Assembly (NCBI RefSeq): GCF_036346295.1
Contig: NZ_CP107819.1
Location: forward strand, 310,001 to 374,000
Reading direction: 5' to 3'
DNA from: Streptomyces sp. NBC_00536
GTDB taxonomy: Bacteria > Actinomycetota > Actinomycetes > Streptomycetales > Streptomycetaceae
Length of the DNA stretch: 64,000 bases
A model generated the notes under the pieces. It worked only from the letters and a program-made list of their open reading frames with translations, was not told where the DNA came from and made no database searches. The translations under genes were made by a program, and so were the position numbers. Positions 9,118-16,796 of this stretch are shown here, one piece after another; within the stretch, counting starts at the first letter, position 1, and every line of letters begins with the position of its first letter.

Positions 9118-9390
9118 TCAGGCGCGCTGGCGCGCTGCGCGCTCCCGGACCAGTTCCTCGACCGCGCTCGGGAGGGTCGTCTCGAAGTCGATCAGCTTCG
9201 CCCAGGTCGGCGTGACCACGATCCGGACCATGCCGTCGTAGAGCGAGCGCACCTCGGCCTCCCACACGACGCGCTGCTCGGGGGTCATCGTGTAGGTGCC
9301 GTTGGCCTGGAGGAACTCCTCGGGGATGCCCTCGACGACGTCCAGTTCGGCCCGGCCGCGCAGGAGCAGGATCTTCGGGGGGCGGTGGTC
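9118..9390 (-). pseudogene. 3' remnant of a PPOX-fold (pyridoxamine-phosphate-oxidase-like) gene
   Basis: Minus-strand reading from about 9390 to TGA at 9118-9120 gives 90 residues. It contains KILLLRGRAELDVVEGIPEE, EVRSLYDGMVRIVVTPTWAK and LIDFETTLPSAVEELVRERA, the C-terminal part of actinobacterial PPOX-class (flavin/F420 split-barrel) proteins, which are about 150-180 residues long. The N-terminal half and any start are absent: the homology begins exactly where the rppA frame ends, overlapping its stop codon. It therefore looks like a decayed gene truncated when the rppA segment was joined to it. It could alternatively be read as an unused 3' extension. Confidence 0.72.
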
Positions 9391-10507
9391 AGGCGCCGCC
9401 GACGGGGACGGCCGTGCGCGTGGGCCGGTCCCGCCGCGCCGCGACCGGCGGTTCGCCCCGGCCGTCGTGCCAGCGCCCCAGCGCGATCTCCGCCGTGATG
9501 CCCGGCCCGAAGCCCGCGATCAGGCCGCGCGCCGCGTGCGCGGCGCCGCCGTCCTCGAAGAAGCGGTCCAGCGCGTCGAAGACGACGGCGCTGGCGATGT
9601 TCCCGCGCTCGGTGAGCGTGGCCCGGCTGTAGCGGAACATCGCGGACGGCAGCCCGAGGTGCGCGCACAGGTCGTCCAGGATCCGGGGCCCGCCCGCGTG
9701 CACGATGTAAAAGTCCAGCCGGGACACGTCCCATGACCGCCGTGCGCCCATGGCGTCCATCGCGGGGGCCAGTTGGGCCATCGTGCCGGGGACCCGCTTG
9801 TCGAGCATGAAGTGGAATCCGGTGTCGCGCACGTCGTAGGAGATCCAGTCCTCGGTGTCCGGCACCAGGTGCGATCCGTTGTGTTCCAGCAGCACGCCCC
9901 GGCCGCCCTGCCCACGCACCACGGCGGCGGCCACCGCGTCGCCGAAGAGGCCGTTGGAAAGCAGGTTCCCGACGTCCAGGTCGGCGGGCTGGTAGCACAG
10001 GGAGCAGAATTCGCACGCGACGATCAGGACGTTCGCCTCGGGGTAGGCGAGGCAGAAGTCGTGCGCGCGCCCCACCGCCGCTCCCCCGGCGGCGCAGCCC
10101 AGCTGGGCGATCGGCAGCTGGCGGGTCTGCGGCCGGAAGCCCATCGTGTTGATGAGCCAGGCCGTGAGCGAGGGCATCATGAAGCCGGTGCAGGAGACGT
10201 AGACGATCATGTCGATGTCCTCGGGCCCGAGGTCCGCGTGGGCCAGCGCCCGGCGCACGGTCTCCGGCACCCGGGCCTTCGCCTCGGCCGCGTAGACGGC
10301 GTTGCGGGCGGTGAATCCGGGGTGCTCCAGCGTGGCTTCGATGGGCTGCACGAGGTGCCGGGTGAGCACTCCGGTGTTCTCGATCAGCCGTAACGCCAGG
10401 TCGAGTCGAGGGTGTCCGGCGTGCAGCCGCCGGGCCAGGCCGAGGGTTTCCTCCAGGGTGATGACGTGCTCGGGGACGGTGACGGCGGGGCGGCAGAGAA
10501 TGGCCAT
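9389..10507 (-). CDS. rppA: 1,3,6,8-tetrahydroxynaphthalene synthase (type III polyketide synthase)
   Basis: 372 residues, full length for RppA. The enzyme condenses five malonyl-CoA units to tetrahydroxynaphthalene, which oxidises to flaviolin. The type III PKS triad is visible: Cys in QLGCAAGG, His in YIVHAGGPRIL and Asn in GNIASA. RppA-typical segments include the N-terminus (CRPAVTVPEHVITLEET), VSCTGFMMPSLTAWLIN and ACEFCSLCYQP. The ATG (10507) lies 13 nt after the P450 stop, with AAGGA overlapping that stop, so the two form an operon with the P450 first. The 3' end abuts the PPOX remnant. Confidence 0.95.
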   Translation of the reverse strand: MAILCRPAVTVPEHVITLEETLGLARRLHAGHPRLDLALRLIENTGVLTRHLVQPIEATLEHPGFTARNAVYAAEAKARVPETVRRALAHADLGPEDIDMIVYVSCTGFMMPSLTAWLINTMGFRPQTRQLPIAQLGCAAGGAAVGRAHDFCLAYPEANVLIVACEFCSLCYQPADLDVGNLLSNGLFGDAVAAAVVRGQGGRGVLLEHNGSHLVPDTEDWISYDVRDTGFHFMLDKRVPGTMAQLAPAMDAMGARRSWDVSRLDFYIVHAGGPRILDDLCAHLGLPSAMFRYSRATLTERGNIASAVVFDALDRFFEDGGAAHAARGLIAGFGPGITAEIALGRWHDGRGEPPVAARRDRPTRTAVPVGGA

Positions 10508-10520
10508 GGGGTGGGAATCC

Positions 10521-11828
10521 TTACCAGGTGACCGGCAGTTCGAGGGGGAAGCGCCAGATCGACTCGGTGTTCCACCGCACGTCCGCGGCGGGCACCGCGA
10601 GCCGGAGCCCGGGGAAGCGGTCCAGCAGTGTGCCGACGGAGACCTGGAGGACCATCCGGGCCAGGTGCGCTCCCAGGCAGTGGTGGCTGCCGTAGCCGAA
10701 GGCCATGTGCGGCGCCGATTCGGTCCGTTCGAAGTCGAGTTCGTCGGGCCGCTCGTAGACCAGTTCGTCCCGGTTGGCCGTCAGGTAGGAGACCTGGACG
10801 GTGTCACCGGCCCGGATCAGTACACCGTCGAGTTCGACGTCCTCCAGGGCGACCCGGGGGATGCCGACGCCCTGGCGGAAGGGGATGAACCGCAGCAGTT
10901 CCTCCAGCGCCTGCGGGAGCAGCGCGGGGCGGGCGCGCAACTGGCCCAGCTGGGCCGGGTGGGTGAGCAGGGTGTAGACGATGTTGCCGATGTCGTAGGT
11001 GGTGGTGTCGTGCCCGGTGACCACCAACAGCATGGTCAGCACGGCGAGTTCGCCCTCCTCCAGCACCTCGTCCCCGAGCCGCGCCGTGGCCAGTGCGCTG
11101 ATCAGGTCGGGGCCGGGGCTGCGGCGCCTGGCGAGGGAGAGTTCACCGAAGTACGCGCGCAGCGCCGTCTTGGCCTCGACTGCGGCGGCCTTTCCGTCGG
11201 GCCGCATCGACATCATGGCGCCGGCCCAGCGGCGCAGCTTCGGCCGGTCCGCCTCGGGCACGTCCATCAGCTGACAGATCGTCATCAGCGGGATCCGGTC
11301 GGCGAGGAGCCCGGCCACGTCCGCCCGTCCGCTCGCGGTCACGGCCGCCGCCATCTCGTCCAGCAGGGTGTCCACGGTCGCCTGGACCCACGGCCGCAGG
11401 GCCTCCACCTGCGGGGTGGTGAAGGCGCCGATGACTAGCCGGCGGACGCGGTTCAGGCCCGGCGGGTCCATGAGGTTGATCGCCTCGTCCTGGGCGATGG
11501 GCGCCGGGGTGATGCGCGGGAAGTCCTTGCCGACGAGCGCGGCGCGGCTGAAGCGGCGGTCGGAGGTGACGGTGCGGACGTCCGCGTACCGGGTCACCAG
11601 CCAGCAGTCGCCCTCCCCGTAGGGCATGGCGATGCGGGTGATCGGCGCCTCCGTGCGCAGCCGGGTCATGAAGGGGTCGGGCTCCAGGGCCACCTCGTGG
11701 CGGAACGGGCAGGTGCGTACGGTCTCGGGCCCGGCGAGGTCGGCGCCCGCGGCGGTTGCCGGGTCGGCTTGGGCGGTGGCGGCCGGGTCGGCGGGGGCGG
11801 CCGGGGGTGTGGTGTCGGCGTGGGTCAT
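10521..11828 (-). CDS. cytochrome P450, CYP158-like (flaviolin-coupling type)
   Basis: 435 residues. The ATG at 11828 is preferred over one 9 nt upstream because AAGGA sits 9 nt before it and directly abuts the other. Features are an I-helix VTGHDTTT, a K-helix EELLRF (ExxR) and the haem loop FGYGSHHCLGAHLARM with axial Cys. The N-terminal 40 residues are Ala/Pro-rich and probably disordered. Placement directly upstream of rppA matches characterised Streptomyces rppA/P450 pairs in which CYP158A enzymes oxidatively couple flaviolin into pigment dimers; that role is inferred here. It needs a ferredoxin and reductase; a set is encoded 7 kb away (18062-19673). Confidence 0.9.
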   Translation of the reverse strand: MTHADTTPPAAPADPAATAQADPATAAGADLAGPETVRTCPFRHEVALEPDPFMTRLRTEAPITRIAMPYGEGDCWLVTRYADVRTVTSDRRFSRAALVGKDFPRITPAPIAQDEAINLMDPPGLNRVRRLVIGAFTTPQVEALRPWVQATVDTLLDEMAAAVTASGRADVAGLLADRIPLMTICQLMDVPEADRPKLRRWAGAMMSMRPDGKAAAVEAKTALRAYFGELSLARRRSPGPDLISALATARLGDEVLEEGELAVLTMLLVVTGHDTTTYDIGNIVYTLLTHPAQLGQLRARPALLPQALEELLRFIPFRQGVGIPRVALEDVELDGVLIRAGDTVQVSYLTANRDELVYERPDELDFERTESAPHMAFGYGSHHCLGAHLARMVLQVSVGTLLDRFPGLRLAVPAADVRWNTESIWRFPLELPVTW

Positions 11829-11893
11829 CCGGGGCATTCCTTGTCGGTGCGGCGGGGTCCGGGCCGCGGCGCATGGGGCCGGACCGATGGTGC

Positions 11894-11923
11894 GGTGATC
11901 CGAACGATCACCCGCAGGGGTGA
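11894..11923 (-). promoter_or_regulatory. overlapping dyads upstream of the P450-rppA operon
   Basis: GGTGATC-N5-GATCACC (11894-11912) is a perfect 19-bp dyad 66-84 nt upstream of the P450 start. It overlaps a second dyad, TCACCC-GCAG-GGGTGA (11908-11923). The three (G)GGTGA half-sites resemble a dimeric-repressor operator. No matching regulator gene adjoins it. Confidence 0.5.
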
Positions 11924-11942
11924 CGGGCCTCGGCCCGTGGGT

Positions 11943-12482
11943 TCACTCCGCTGTGGCCCCGGGGCGCGGTACGAGCGCGGTGGCCCGGCCGTCGCCGTCG
12001 CGCACGATGTCGAGGAGCCCCACCACGGCGGCCCGGTCCAGGGGGCCGCGCACCCTGGAAAGCAGGGTTCCCGGCCGGCCGGACAGGGGTGAGCCGGGGG
12101 CGGGCGGGACCCAGTCGAGCCGGGCGCCGAGCCGGTCCTCGTCGAGGACGGAGCGGCCTCGGGGAAGTGGGGTGCGTTTCCGCGTCGTCCGGTGCGGTGC
12201 CTCGCAAGGCGGAGCAGTGCCCGTGTACTGGACGTACTCGGGTGCTGCGACAACGCGGCGAGGCGCCGTGCCGGGCGGCGCGGGGACGTGCCCCACTTCC
12301 CCGAGGCCGCTCAGGGCGACCAGCGGTCCGGCCACGGCCCGGTGGAAGCGGCTCGCCGCGGCGAGGGCGGATAACTCGTCCGCCGTGCAGTGCACGGTGC
12401 CGTCGGTCGCCAAGGTCGCCGGTTCATACGGTCGTTCGGGGGCGTCGAGCCAGCGCGACAGTGCGGCGATGTGGAAGATCAT
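11943..12482 (-). CDS. DUF952-family protein interrupted in frame by a palindromic element
   Basis: 179 residues. The start (IFHIAALSRWLDAPERPYEP, then DGTVHCTADE) and the end (LDEDRLGARLDW, RVRGPLDRAAVVGLLDI) match the two halves of DUF952 proteins, which are normally about 110-120 residues. Between them lie about 54 residues with no DUF952 counterpart, encoded by the palindromic element 12151-12312. That element is 162 bp, exactly 54 codons, so the frame survives. The His-Cys region of the fold is intact, but insertion within the domain may abolish function. TATAAC ends 6 nt before the ATG and there is no Shine-Dalgarno, so a leaderless transcript is likely. The family's biochemical role is unknown. 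Confidence 0.68.
   Translation of the reverse strand: MIFHIAALSRWLDAPERPYEPATLATDGTVHCTADELSALAAASRFHRAVAGPLVALSGLGEVGHVPAPPGTAPRRVVAAPEYVQYTGTAPPCEAPHRTTRKRTPLPRGRSVLDEDRLGARLDWVPPAPGSPLSGRPGTLLSRVRGPLDRAAVVGLLDIVRDGDGRATALVPRPGATAE
12151..12312. repeat. 162-bp palindromic (MITE-like) element inside the DUF952 gene
   Basis: The ends are perfect 22-bp inverted repeats (12151-12172 and 12291-12312). The inner arms also pair, with many of the mismatches being G-U compatible, down to the central GTAC-TGGAC-GTAC (12225-12237). The whole element can fold as one long hairpin. I see no target-site duplication in the flanks and no coding capacity of its own. The centre shares GTACTGG-N2-GTAC and the overall size with the element at 35005-35167, suggesting one family. 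Confidence 0.8.
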
Positions 12483-12568
12483 GCGCCCGTTATAGCGGTC
12501 GGCCGCACCCCTTCCGCTCGCTCCGCCCCGCCGTCTTACGCCGCTCCGGCCCGGCGGATAATGGGCCC

Positions 12569-12985
12569 ATGACCCTCCAGGAAGGCCAGCGGGTACAGCT
12601 CGCGGCGGACATCAGACTCACCGAATGGGTCGCGGTGGCAGACGGCCCCTCGACCGGCCCCTCGGCCGACCCCTCGGCGCCGACGGGCACCGTCGCCGGA
12701 TCCCCGTCCCTCGCGGCGGGCACCCCGGGCACCGTGGACCGCGTGGTCACCCGCGACGAACAGAGCCCGGAGGCGGGCGAGTACCTCCGGCTCTCCTCGC
12801 TCCTCGACTCCTACGGCCACGAGATGCCCCCGGCGAGCAGGCAGCAGCTGGAGGAGAAGGTCGGTTCCCTGGAACCCGCCTGGACCGCCTACCAGGAGCA
12901 GCGGCTGCGCGCGACGGTCCGGGTCCGCTTCGACAACGGGTTCATCCTCGACGACGCCCCCGAACACATCTTCACCCCGGCCTGA
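12569..12985 (+). CDS. small cytoplasmic protein of unknown function
   Basis: 138 residues with no signal peptide or membrane segment; I do not recognise the family. An N-terminal strand-rich part (QEGQRVQLAADIRLTEWVAVADG) is separated by a Ser/Pro/Gly-rich stretch (about 27-50) from a second part with TVDRVVTRDEQSPEAGEYLRL, an acidic helix and a final RATVRVRFDNGFILDD strand pair. GATAAT at 12557-12562 ends 6 nt before the ATG, suggesting a leaderless start divergent from the DUF952 gene 86 bp away. The 3' end overlaps the convergent PAP2 gene by 14 bp. Confidence 0.65.
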   Translation: MTLQEGQRVQLAADIRLTEWVAVADGPSTGPSADPSAPTGTVAGSPSLAAGTPGTVDRVVTRDEQSPEAGEYLRLSSLLDSYGHEMPPASRQQLEEKVGSLEPAWTAYQEQRLRATVRVRFDNGFILDDAPEHIFTPA

Positions 12986-13637
12986 CCGGAGCCGGGGGCC
13001 GGGCGCCGGTGCGGCGCAGGTACGCGCATGCGAGGAGCGCGAGCCACGCCGTGGCGAAGAGCCAGCCGCCGATCACATCGCTGAACCAGTGGACGCCGAG
13101 GTAGACCCGGGTGAGGCCGACCGCCGCTCCCCAGAGCGCGATGAGCACGACGGCGGTGCGGGGCGGCCGCGCGTCACGCAGGAGCAGTGCGGCGATCAGG
13201 AGCCCGGCGGTCATCGCGGCGGTGGCGGTGTGGCCCGAGGGGAAGGACCAGCCCGAAGCCTGCGCGGCCCAGTCGGCGGCCGGGGGCCGCGGGCGGGCGA
13301 CCAGTGCCATGACCCCGTAGCGCAGGGCCTGGCCCGCGCCGAGGCACAGCGGCAGCGCGACGGCCGTGAGCGCGCGCTGCCGGGTGGTGCGGCCCGCGTA
13401 CCACCCGGCCGCGAGGAGCAGGACGTACGGGATCAACCCGGTTCCGGTGTCGGTGAGCGCGCGGGCGAGCGCCGCGGCGACGGCCGGGCGGTGGCCCACG
13501 GACCAGCGGTGCAGGCCCGCGTCGGCGGGCAGCAGGTGCTGCGGGGCGCGCACGACCCACACCGTGAGCAGGGCGAAGAGCGCCGCCGAGGCCACGGCCG
13601 ACCACCCGGCGCGGCGGGCGGCGCCGGTACGGGTCAC
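12972..13637 (-). CDS. PAP2-family membrane phosphatase (distal copy)
   Basis: 221 residues. GTG 13637 overlaps the stop of the upstream PAP2 gene (GTGA), so translation is probably coupled. About six hydrophobic segments are seen. The PAP2 catalytic motifs are present: KxxxxxxRP is degenerate (ARPRPP), PSGH as SFPSGHTA, and SRxxxxxHxxxD as TRVYLGVHWFSDVIGG. The last supplies the catalytic His and Asp, but the usual Ser-Arg start is Thr-Arg. The family dephosphorylates lipid phosphates such as phosphatidate or undecaprenyl pyrophosphate at the membrane; the substrate here is unknown. It is last in the dedA-PAP2-PAP2 operon. Confidence 0.86.
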   Translation of the reverse strand: MTRTGAARRAGWSAVASAALFALLTVWVVRAPQHLLPADAGLHRWSVGHRPAVAAALARALTDTGTGLIPYVLLLAAGWYAGRTTRQRALTAVALPLCLGAGQALRYGVMALVARPRPPAADWAAQASGWSFPSGHTATAAMTAGLLIAALLLRDARPPRTAVVLIALWGAAVGLTRVYLGVHWFSDVIGGWLFATAWLALLACAYLRRTGARPPAPVRPG

Positions 13638-14251
13638 GCGGTGGCCAGCAGCGGGCGCAGCGGGCCGCGCTTCAGCCGGTCGGCCAGCGCGCCCTGGCGG
13701 CGCCGGACGGCCCGGGCCGCGGCCGCGGCGACCGCGGCGCCGACCAGGCATCCGGCCAGCGCGTCGTGCGGGTAGTGCGCGCCCACCCACACCCGGGAGG
13801 CGGCCATCAGGACCGCCGCGGCCAGGGCCACGGCGCCGAGCCTGCGCGACACGAACAGGAGCGCGACGGCGGCCGCGGCGGCGAGGGCGGCGTGGTTGCT
13901 GGGGAAGGACCAGTCACCGGGAGCGGGGCACGCTTCCAGCGTCGGCAGGTGCAGGCTCCGGCAGGGCCGGTCCTCGCGCACGACGAGTTTCAGCAGCGAG
14001 TCGACGCCGAAGGCGAGGACGGTGATCAGCGGGACCGCGAGGGCGGTGACCACCGTGGGGGTGCCCGCGCGCCGGGCCCGCCACCAGGCCGCGGCCATCA
14101 GCAGGGCGAAGAACGCGAGGCCGTAGGCCGACCAGGCCGAGACGAGGGTGTCCAGCCAGCCGGGCGCGCCGTGGGCGAGGCCGGTCACCTCGACGTAGGC
14201 GGGGCCGTCGACGGTCGAGCCGTCGTAGGCGGGGGCGTACGCGGGGGTCAT
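13634..14251 (-). CDS. PAP2-family membrane phosphatase (proximal copy)
   Basis: 205 residues. The ATG (14251) shares its A with the dedA stop (TGATG), implying coupling. All three PAP2 motifs are clear: KLVVREDRPCR, SFPSNHAALA (PSNH variant of PSGH) and SRVWVGAHYPHDALAG. The sequence has about five membrane helices. PSNH occurs in PgpB/BcrC-like enzymes acting on undecaprenyl pyrophosphate, which would fit a partner role with DedA (undecaprenyl-phosphate flipping), but that assignment is inference. Confidence 0.88.
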   Translation of the reverse strand: MTPAYAPAYDGSTVDGPAYVEVTGLAHGAPGWLDTLVSAWSAYGLAFFALLMAAAWWRARRAGTPTVVTALAVPLITVLAFGVDSLLKLVVREDRPCRSLHLPTLEACPAPGDWSFPSNHAALAAAAAVALLFVSRRLGAVALAAAVLMAASRVWVGAHYPHDALAGCLVGAAVAAAAARAVRRRQGALADRLKRGPLRPLLATA

Positions 14252-14919
14252 CAAACGGATCCGTTCTGCTGCTTGCCGGTCCGCCGGGAGCGGAGCAGTT
14301 CGATCGCCAGGGGCAGGAGGGACACGGCGACGATGACGGCGACGAGCGGCAGCAGGTAGCGGTCGACGTTGGGCACGGAGGAGCCGAGCGCGTATCCGGC
14401 GAGCACCAGGCCCACCGTCCAGGCCAGGCCGCCGACGACCTGCCACAGGGTGAAGACGCGGGCCGGGATGTTCAGGGCCCCGGCGAGCGGGTTGAGGACC
14501 GTACGCACCACGGGTACGAAGCGGGCCAGCACGATCGCCTTGGCGTGCCCGTACCGCTCCAGCAGTTCCTCGGCGCGCTCGGCGCCCTCGTGCAGCCGCT
14601 TGGACCGGCTGCGGCCGAGGAGGGCTCCGCCCGCGCGGCGGCCGATCAGGTAGCCGCACTGGGCCCCGGCCAGCGCGCCGGCCACCGAGGCGGCCAGGAC
14701 CAGCGGGAGCGACAGCGTCGTGGCGTCGCCCGCCGAACCGGCGCACAGCAGTCCGGCCGTGAAGAGGAGCGAGTCGCCCGGCAGGAAGAAGCCGACCAGC
14801 AGTCCGGTCTCCGCGAACATCACCACCGCGATGCCCACCACACCGAAGGCGGCCAGGAGCGAATGCGCGTCGAGCAGGTTGACCGCGAGGGTGGTCGCGG
14901 ACGCGGCGGAAGCGGCCAT
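14251..14919 (-). CDS. DedA-family membrane protein
   Basis: 222 residues with multiple membrane segments. The DedA/VTT signature is clear: ETGLLVGFFLPGDSLLFTAG near residue 38 and the re-entrant motif KAIVLARFVPVVRTVLNPLAGA near 125, with the conserved Arg residues. DedA proteins have been linked to translocation of C55-phosphate and related lipids. It heads a three-gene operon with two PAP2 phosphatases, which supports a common lipid-carrier job. Its promoter region holds the GTCTAC dyads at 15014-15038. Confidence 0.9.
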   Translation of the reverse strand: MAASAASATTLAVNLLDAHSLLAAFGVVGIAVVMFAETGLLVGFFLPGDSLLFTAGLLCAGSAGDATTLSLPLVLAASVAGALAGAQCGYLIGRRAGGALLGRSRSKRLHEGAERAEELLERYGHAKAIVLARFVPVVRTVLNPLAGALNIPARVFTLWQVVGGLAWTVGLVLAGYALGSSVPNVDRYLLPLVAVIVAVSLLPLAIELLRSRRTGKQQNGSV

Positions 14920-15013
14920 GGACGGGCCTCTCAGGGGAATCGGGCGGCGGACGGGCGGGCACCGGCCGGGCGGCGGCGGGCAGCCGGGCGTGAGACCCGG
15001 CGACTACAATCGC

Positions 15014-15038
15014 GTAGACGGTCTACTGAACTGTAGAC
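15014..15038. promoter_or_regulatory. GTAGAC/GTCTAC operator cluster upstream of the dedA operon
   Basis: Two overlapping perfect dyads: GTAGAC-G-GTCTAC (15014-15026) and GTCTAC-N6-GTAGAC (15021-15038). They lie about 95-120 bp upstream of dedA and about 125-150 bp before the divergent gene at 15162; a TACAAT (-10-like) is at 15005-15010. The TAC...GTA dyad resembles BlaI/MecI-type sites, but no such regulator is in the window. The rest of 14920-15161 shows no gene. Confidence 0.55.
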
Positions 15039-15161
15039 GATGCGGGGATGAGGAACGGGTAACGGCCCGGTGCGGATGGGCCCTCCCACCCGCACGGGGA
15101 CCCCTCCCACCCGCACAATGGGGTTCGACGACCGAAGGGTCCGGCAGGAGGCACGCGGAAC

Positions 15162-15755
15162 GTGAACAACCCGGTACCGGAGGAGACCGCCCGGCCCGCG
15201 GGCTGGGCGGAGCACGTGGTCGACCAGCTCACCGGCATGGACGAGGTCGACCAGGGCCTGATCACCGCGGTCCACGGCCAGCCCGACCTGACCGCGGAGA
15301 CCGGTGTGCGCCGCGCCCACGCCCTGCACGCGGCCGCCATGGGTCTCGGCCCCGCGGGCTGCGCCGCCGCCGCGGGCATCTCGGAAGCCCTCCTCGCCAA
15401 CTGGCGGCAGGACCCGGCCTTCGATGCGGCCCTGTCCGCGGCCGGCGCGCTGGCCGGCGCCGAGCGGGTGGCACACCCCGGACAGCTCAACGGGTTCGCC
15501 CTCGGCATCCTCCTGCGCTCCCTCGCCCGCGACGCCCATCTCGGCACCGCCGCGCACGCGGCGGGGATCACCCGCGAGCAGCTCACCCGGCTGCGCCGCG
15601 GCAATCCCGCCGTCAACAGCCTCATCGAGGCGGCGCTGCGGCGGGCGCGGGTGCGCCAGAGCGCAGGGCGCAGGACCAAGCGCGGATTCGGCTACCGGCT
15701 GGTCCACCGCGCCGAAGCCCCGGCCGCCGACAGCACCGGGGCCGACGAGGCCTGA
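15162..15755 (+). CDS. HTH-like putative DNA-binding protein
   Basis: 197 residues from GTG 15162 with AGGAGG 10 nt upstream. No family is recognised with certainty. Two similar helical units (about 60-95, GLGPAGCAAAAGISEALLANWRQDP; about 125-160, HLGTAAHAAGITREQLTRLRRGNP) each read like a helix-turn-helix with the pattern A-A-G-I-[ST]-x-x-x-L. A basic tail follows (RRARVRQSAGRRTKRGFGYRL). Phage-like small terminase subunits or a transcription factor are possible; there are no other phage genes nearby, so a regulator is more likely. Divergent from the dedA operon across the GTCTAC dyads. Confidence 0.5.
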   Translation: MNNPVPEETARPAGWAEHVVDQLTGMDEVDQGLITAVHGQPDLTAETGVRRAHALHAAAMGLGPAGCAAAAGISEALLANWRQDPAFDAALSAAGALAGAERVAHPGQLNGFALGILLRSLARDAHLGTAAHAAGITREQLTRLRRGNPAVNSLIEAALRRARVRQSAGRRTKRGFGYRLVHRAEAPAADSTGADEA

Positions 15756-15809
15756 GACCGGTCCGGGGCCCCCGTCAAGTGGCCTGCGCACGGGCACTAT
15801 TGTGCGTCC

Positions 15810-16745
15810 GTGAGCCATTACGTCGTCGTAGGATTCGGGCCCGCCGGGGCCGCCACCGCTCGGCTGCTGGCCGGGCGGGGCCATTCGGTACGGGTCGTCA
15901 CCCGCTCGGGCCGCAGTCCCGAACCCGGCATCGAGCACCTCGCGCTGGACGCGACGGACAGCGAGCGGCTGGCCGAGGCCGCGCGCGGCGCGGCCGCGGT
16001 CTTCGGCTGCGCCGCGCCGCCCTACCACCAGTGGGCGAGCGCGTGGCCGCCGCTGGCCGCCTCCTTGTGCGCGGCGGCCGAGGCGACCGGCGCCGTCCTG
16101 GTCCTGCTGGGCAACCTCTACGGCTACGGTCCGGTGGACGGCCCCCTGACGGAGGAGCTGCCGCTCGCGGCGACCGGCCCCAAGGGGCGGGTGCGCACGG
16201 CCGTCTGGGAGCGGGCGCGCGCCCTGCACGAGCAGGGGCGGATCAAGGCGGTCGAGGTCCGGGCCTCGGACTTCTTCGGGCCCGGCGTGACCGACGGCGG
16301 GCACCTGGCCGCGCGGGTGGTGCCCCGCGTGCTGCGCGGCAAGCCGGTCTCCGCGCTCGGGGATCCGGACGCACCGCACAGCTGGAGCTACCTCCCCGAT
16401 GTGGCCGGGGCCCTGGCCGAGGTGGCGGGCGAGGAGCGGGCCTGGGGCCGCGCCTGGCACGTCCCGACGGCGCCCGCGCTCTCCACCCGGGAGATGGTCG
16501 CCCGGCTCGCCGCCGTCGCGGGCACCGGGCCGGTCGCGGTGCGCGCGCTGTCGCCCGCCGTACTCGGCGTCGCCGGCCTCTTCTCCCCGCTGATCCGCGA
16601 ACTGAAGGAGATCCGCTACCAGTTCGACCGGCCGTTCGTGGTCGACTCGCGGGCGTACGAGGCGGAGTTCGCGCAGCGCGCCACCCCCCTCGACGAGCAG
16701 GTCGAGGCGACGGTCCAGTGGTGGCGCGCGCGAGCGGGGGCGTGA
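15810..16745 (+). CDS. NAD(P)-dependent epimerase/dehydratase-like (extended SDR) protein
   Basis: 311 residues. The N-terminal Rossmann motif is GFGPAGAATARLLAGRGH (GxGxxG), followed by an acidic residue pattern at the end of beta-2 and LLGNLYGYGPVDGPLTEE, the extended-SDR region. The classical YxxxK catalytic pair is not obvious: the equivalent region reads RTAVWERARAL, so this belongs to atypical SDRs and may not be a true epimerase. GTG 15810 follows TATTGT (15798-15803) by 6 nt with no Shine-Dalgarno, suggesting leaderless expression. Substrate unknown. Confidence 0.75.
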   Translation: MSHYVVVGFGPAGAATARLLAGRGHSVRVVTRSGRSPEPGIEHLALDATDSERLAEAARGAAAVFGCAAPPYHQWASAWPPLAASLCAAAEATGAVLVLLGNLYGYGPVDGPLTEELPLAATGPKGRVRTAVWERARALHEQGRIKAVEVRASDFFGPGVTDGGHLAARVVPRVLRGKPVSALGDPDAPHSWSYLPDVAGALAEVAGEERAWGRAWHVPTAPALSTREMVARLAAVAGTGPVAVRALSPAVLGVAGLFSPLIRELKEIRYQFDRPFVVDSRAYEAEFAQRATPLDEQVEATVQWWRARAGA

Positions 16746-16796
16746 CCCGGCCGGTGGTGTGAGCGACCGGGGACGTGACCCGGCCGGTGGCGGGTC

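Noticed and set aside
15162..15755. Small terminase subunit of a prophage
   Set aside because: HTH pattern would allow it, but no other phage gene, integrase or attachment site is visible nearby.
16746..16796. Direct repeat GTGACCCGGCCGGTGG in the gap between epimerase and P450
   Set aside because: Two copies about 33 bp apart in a convergent gap; too short to call an attachment site or mobile element.
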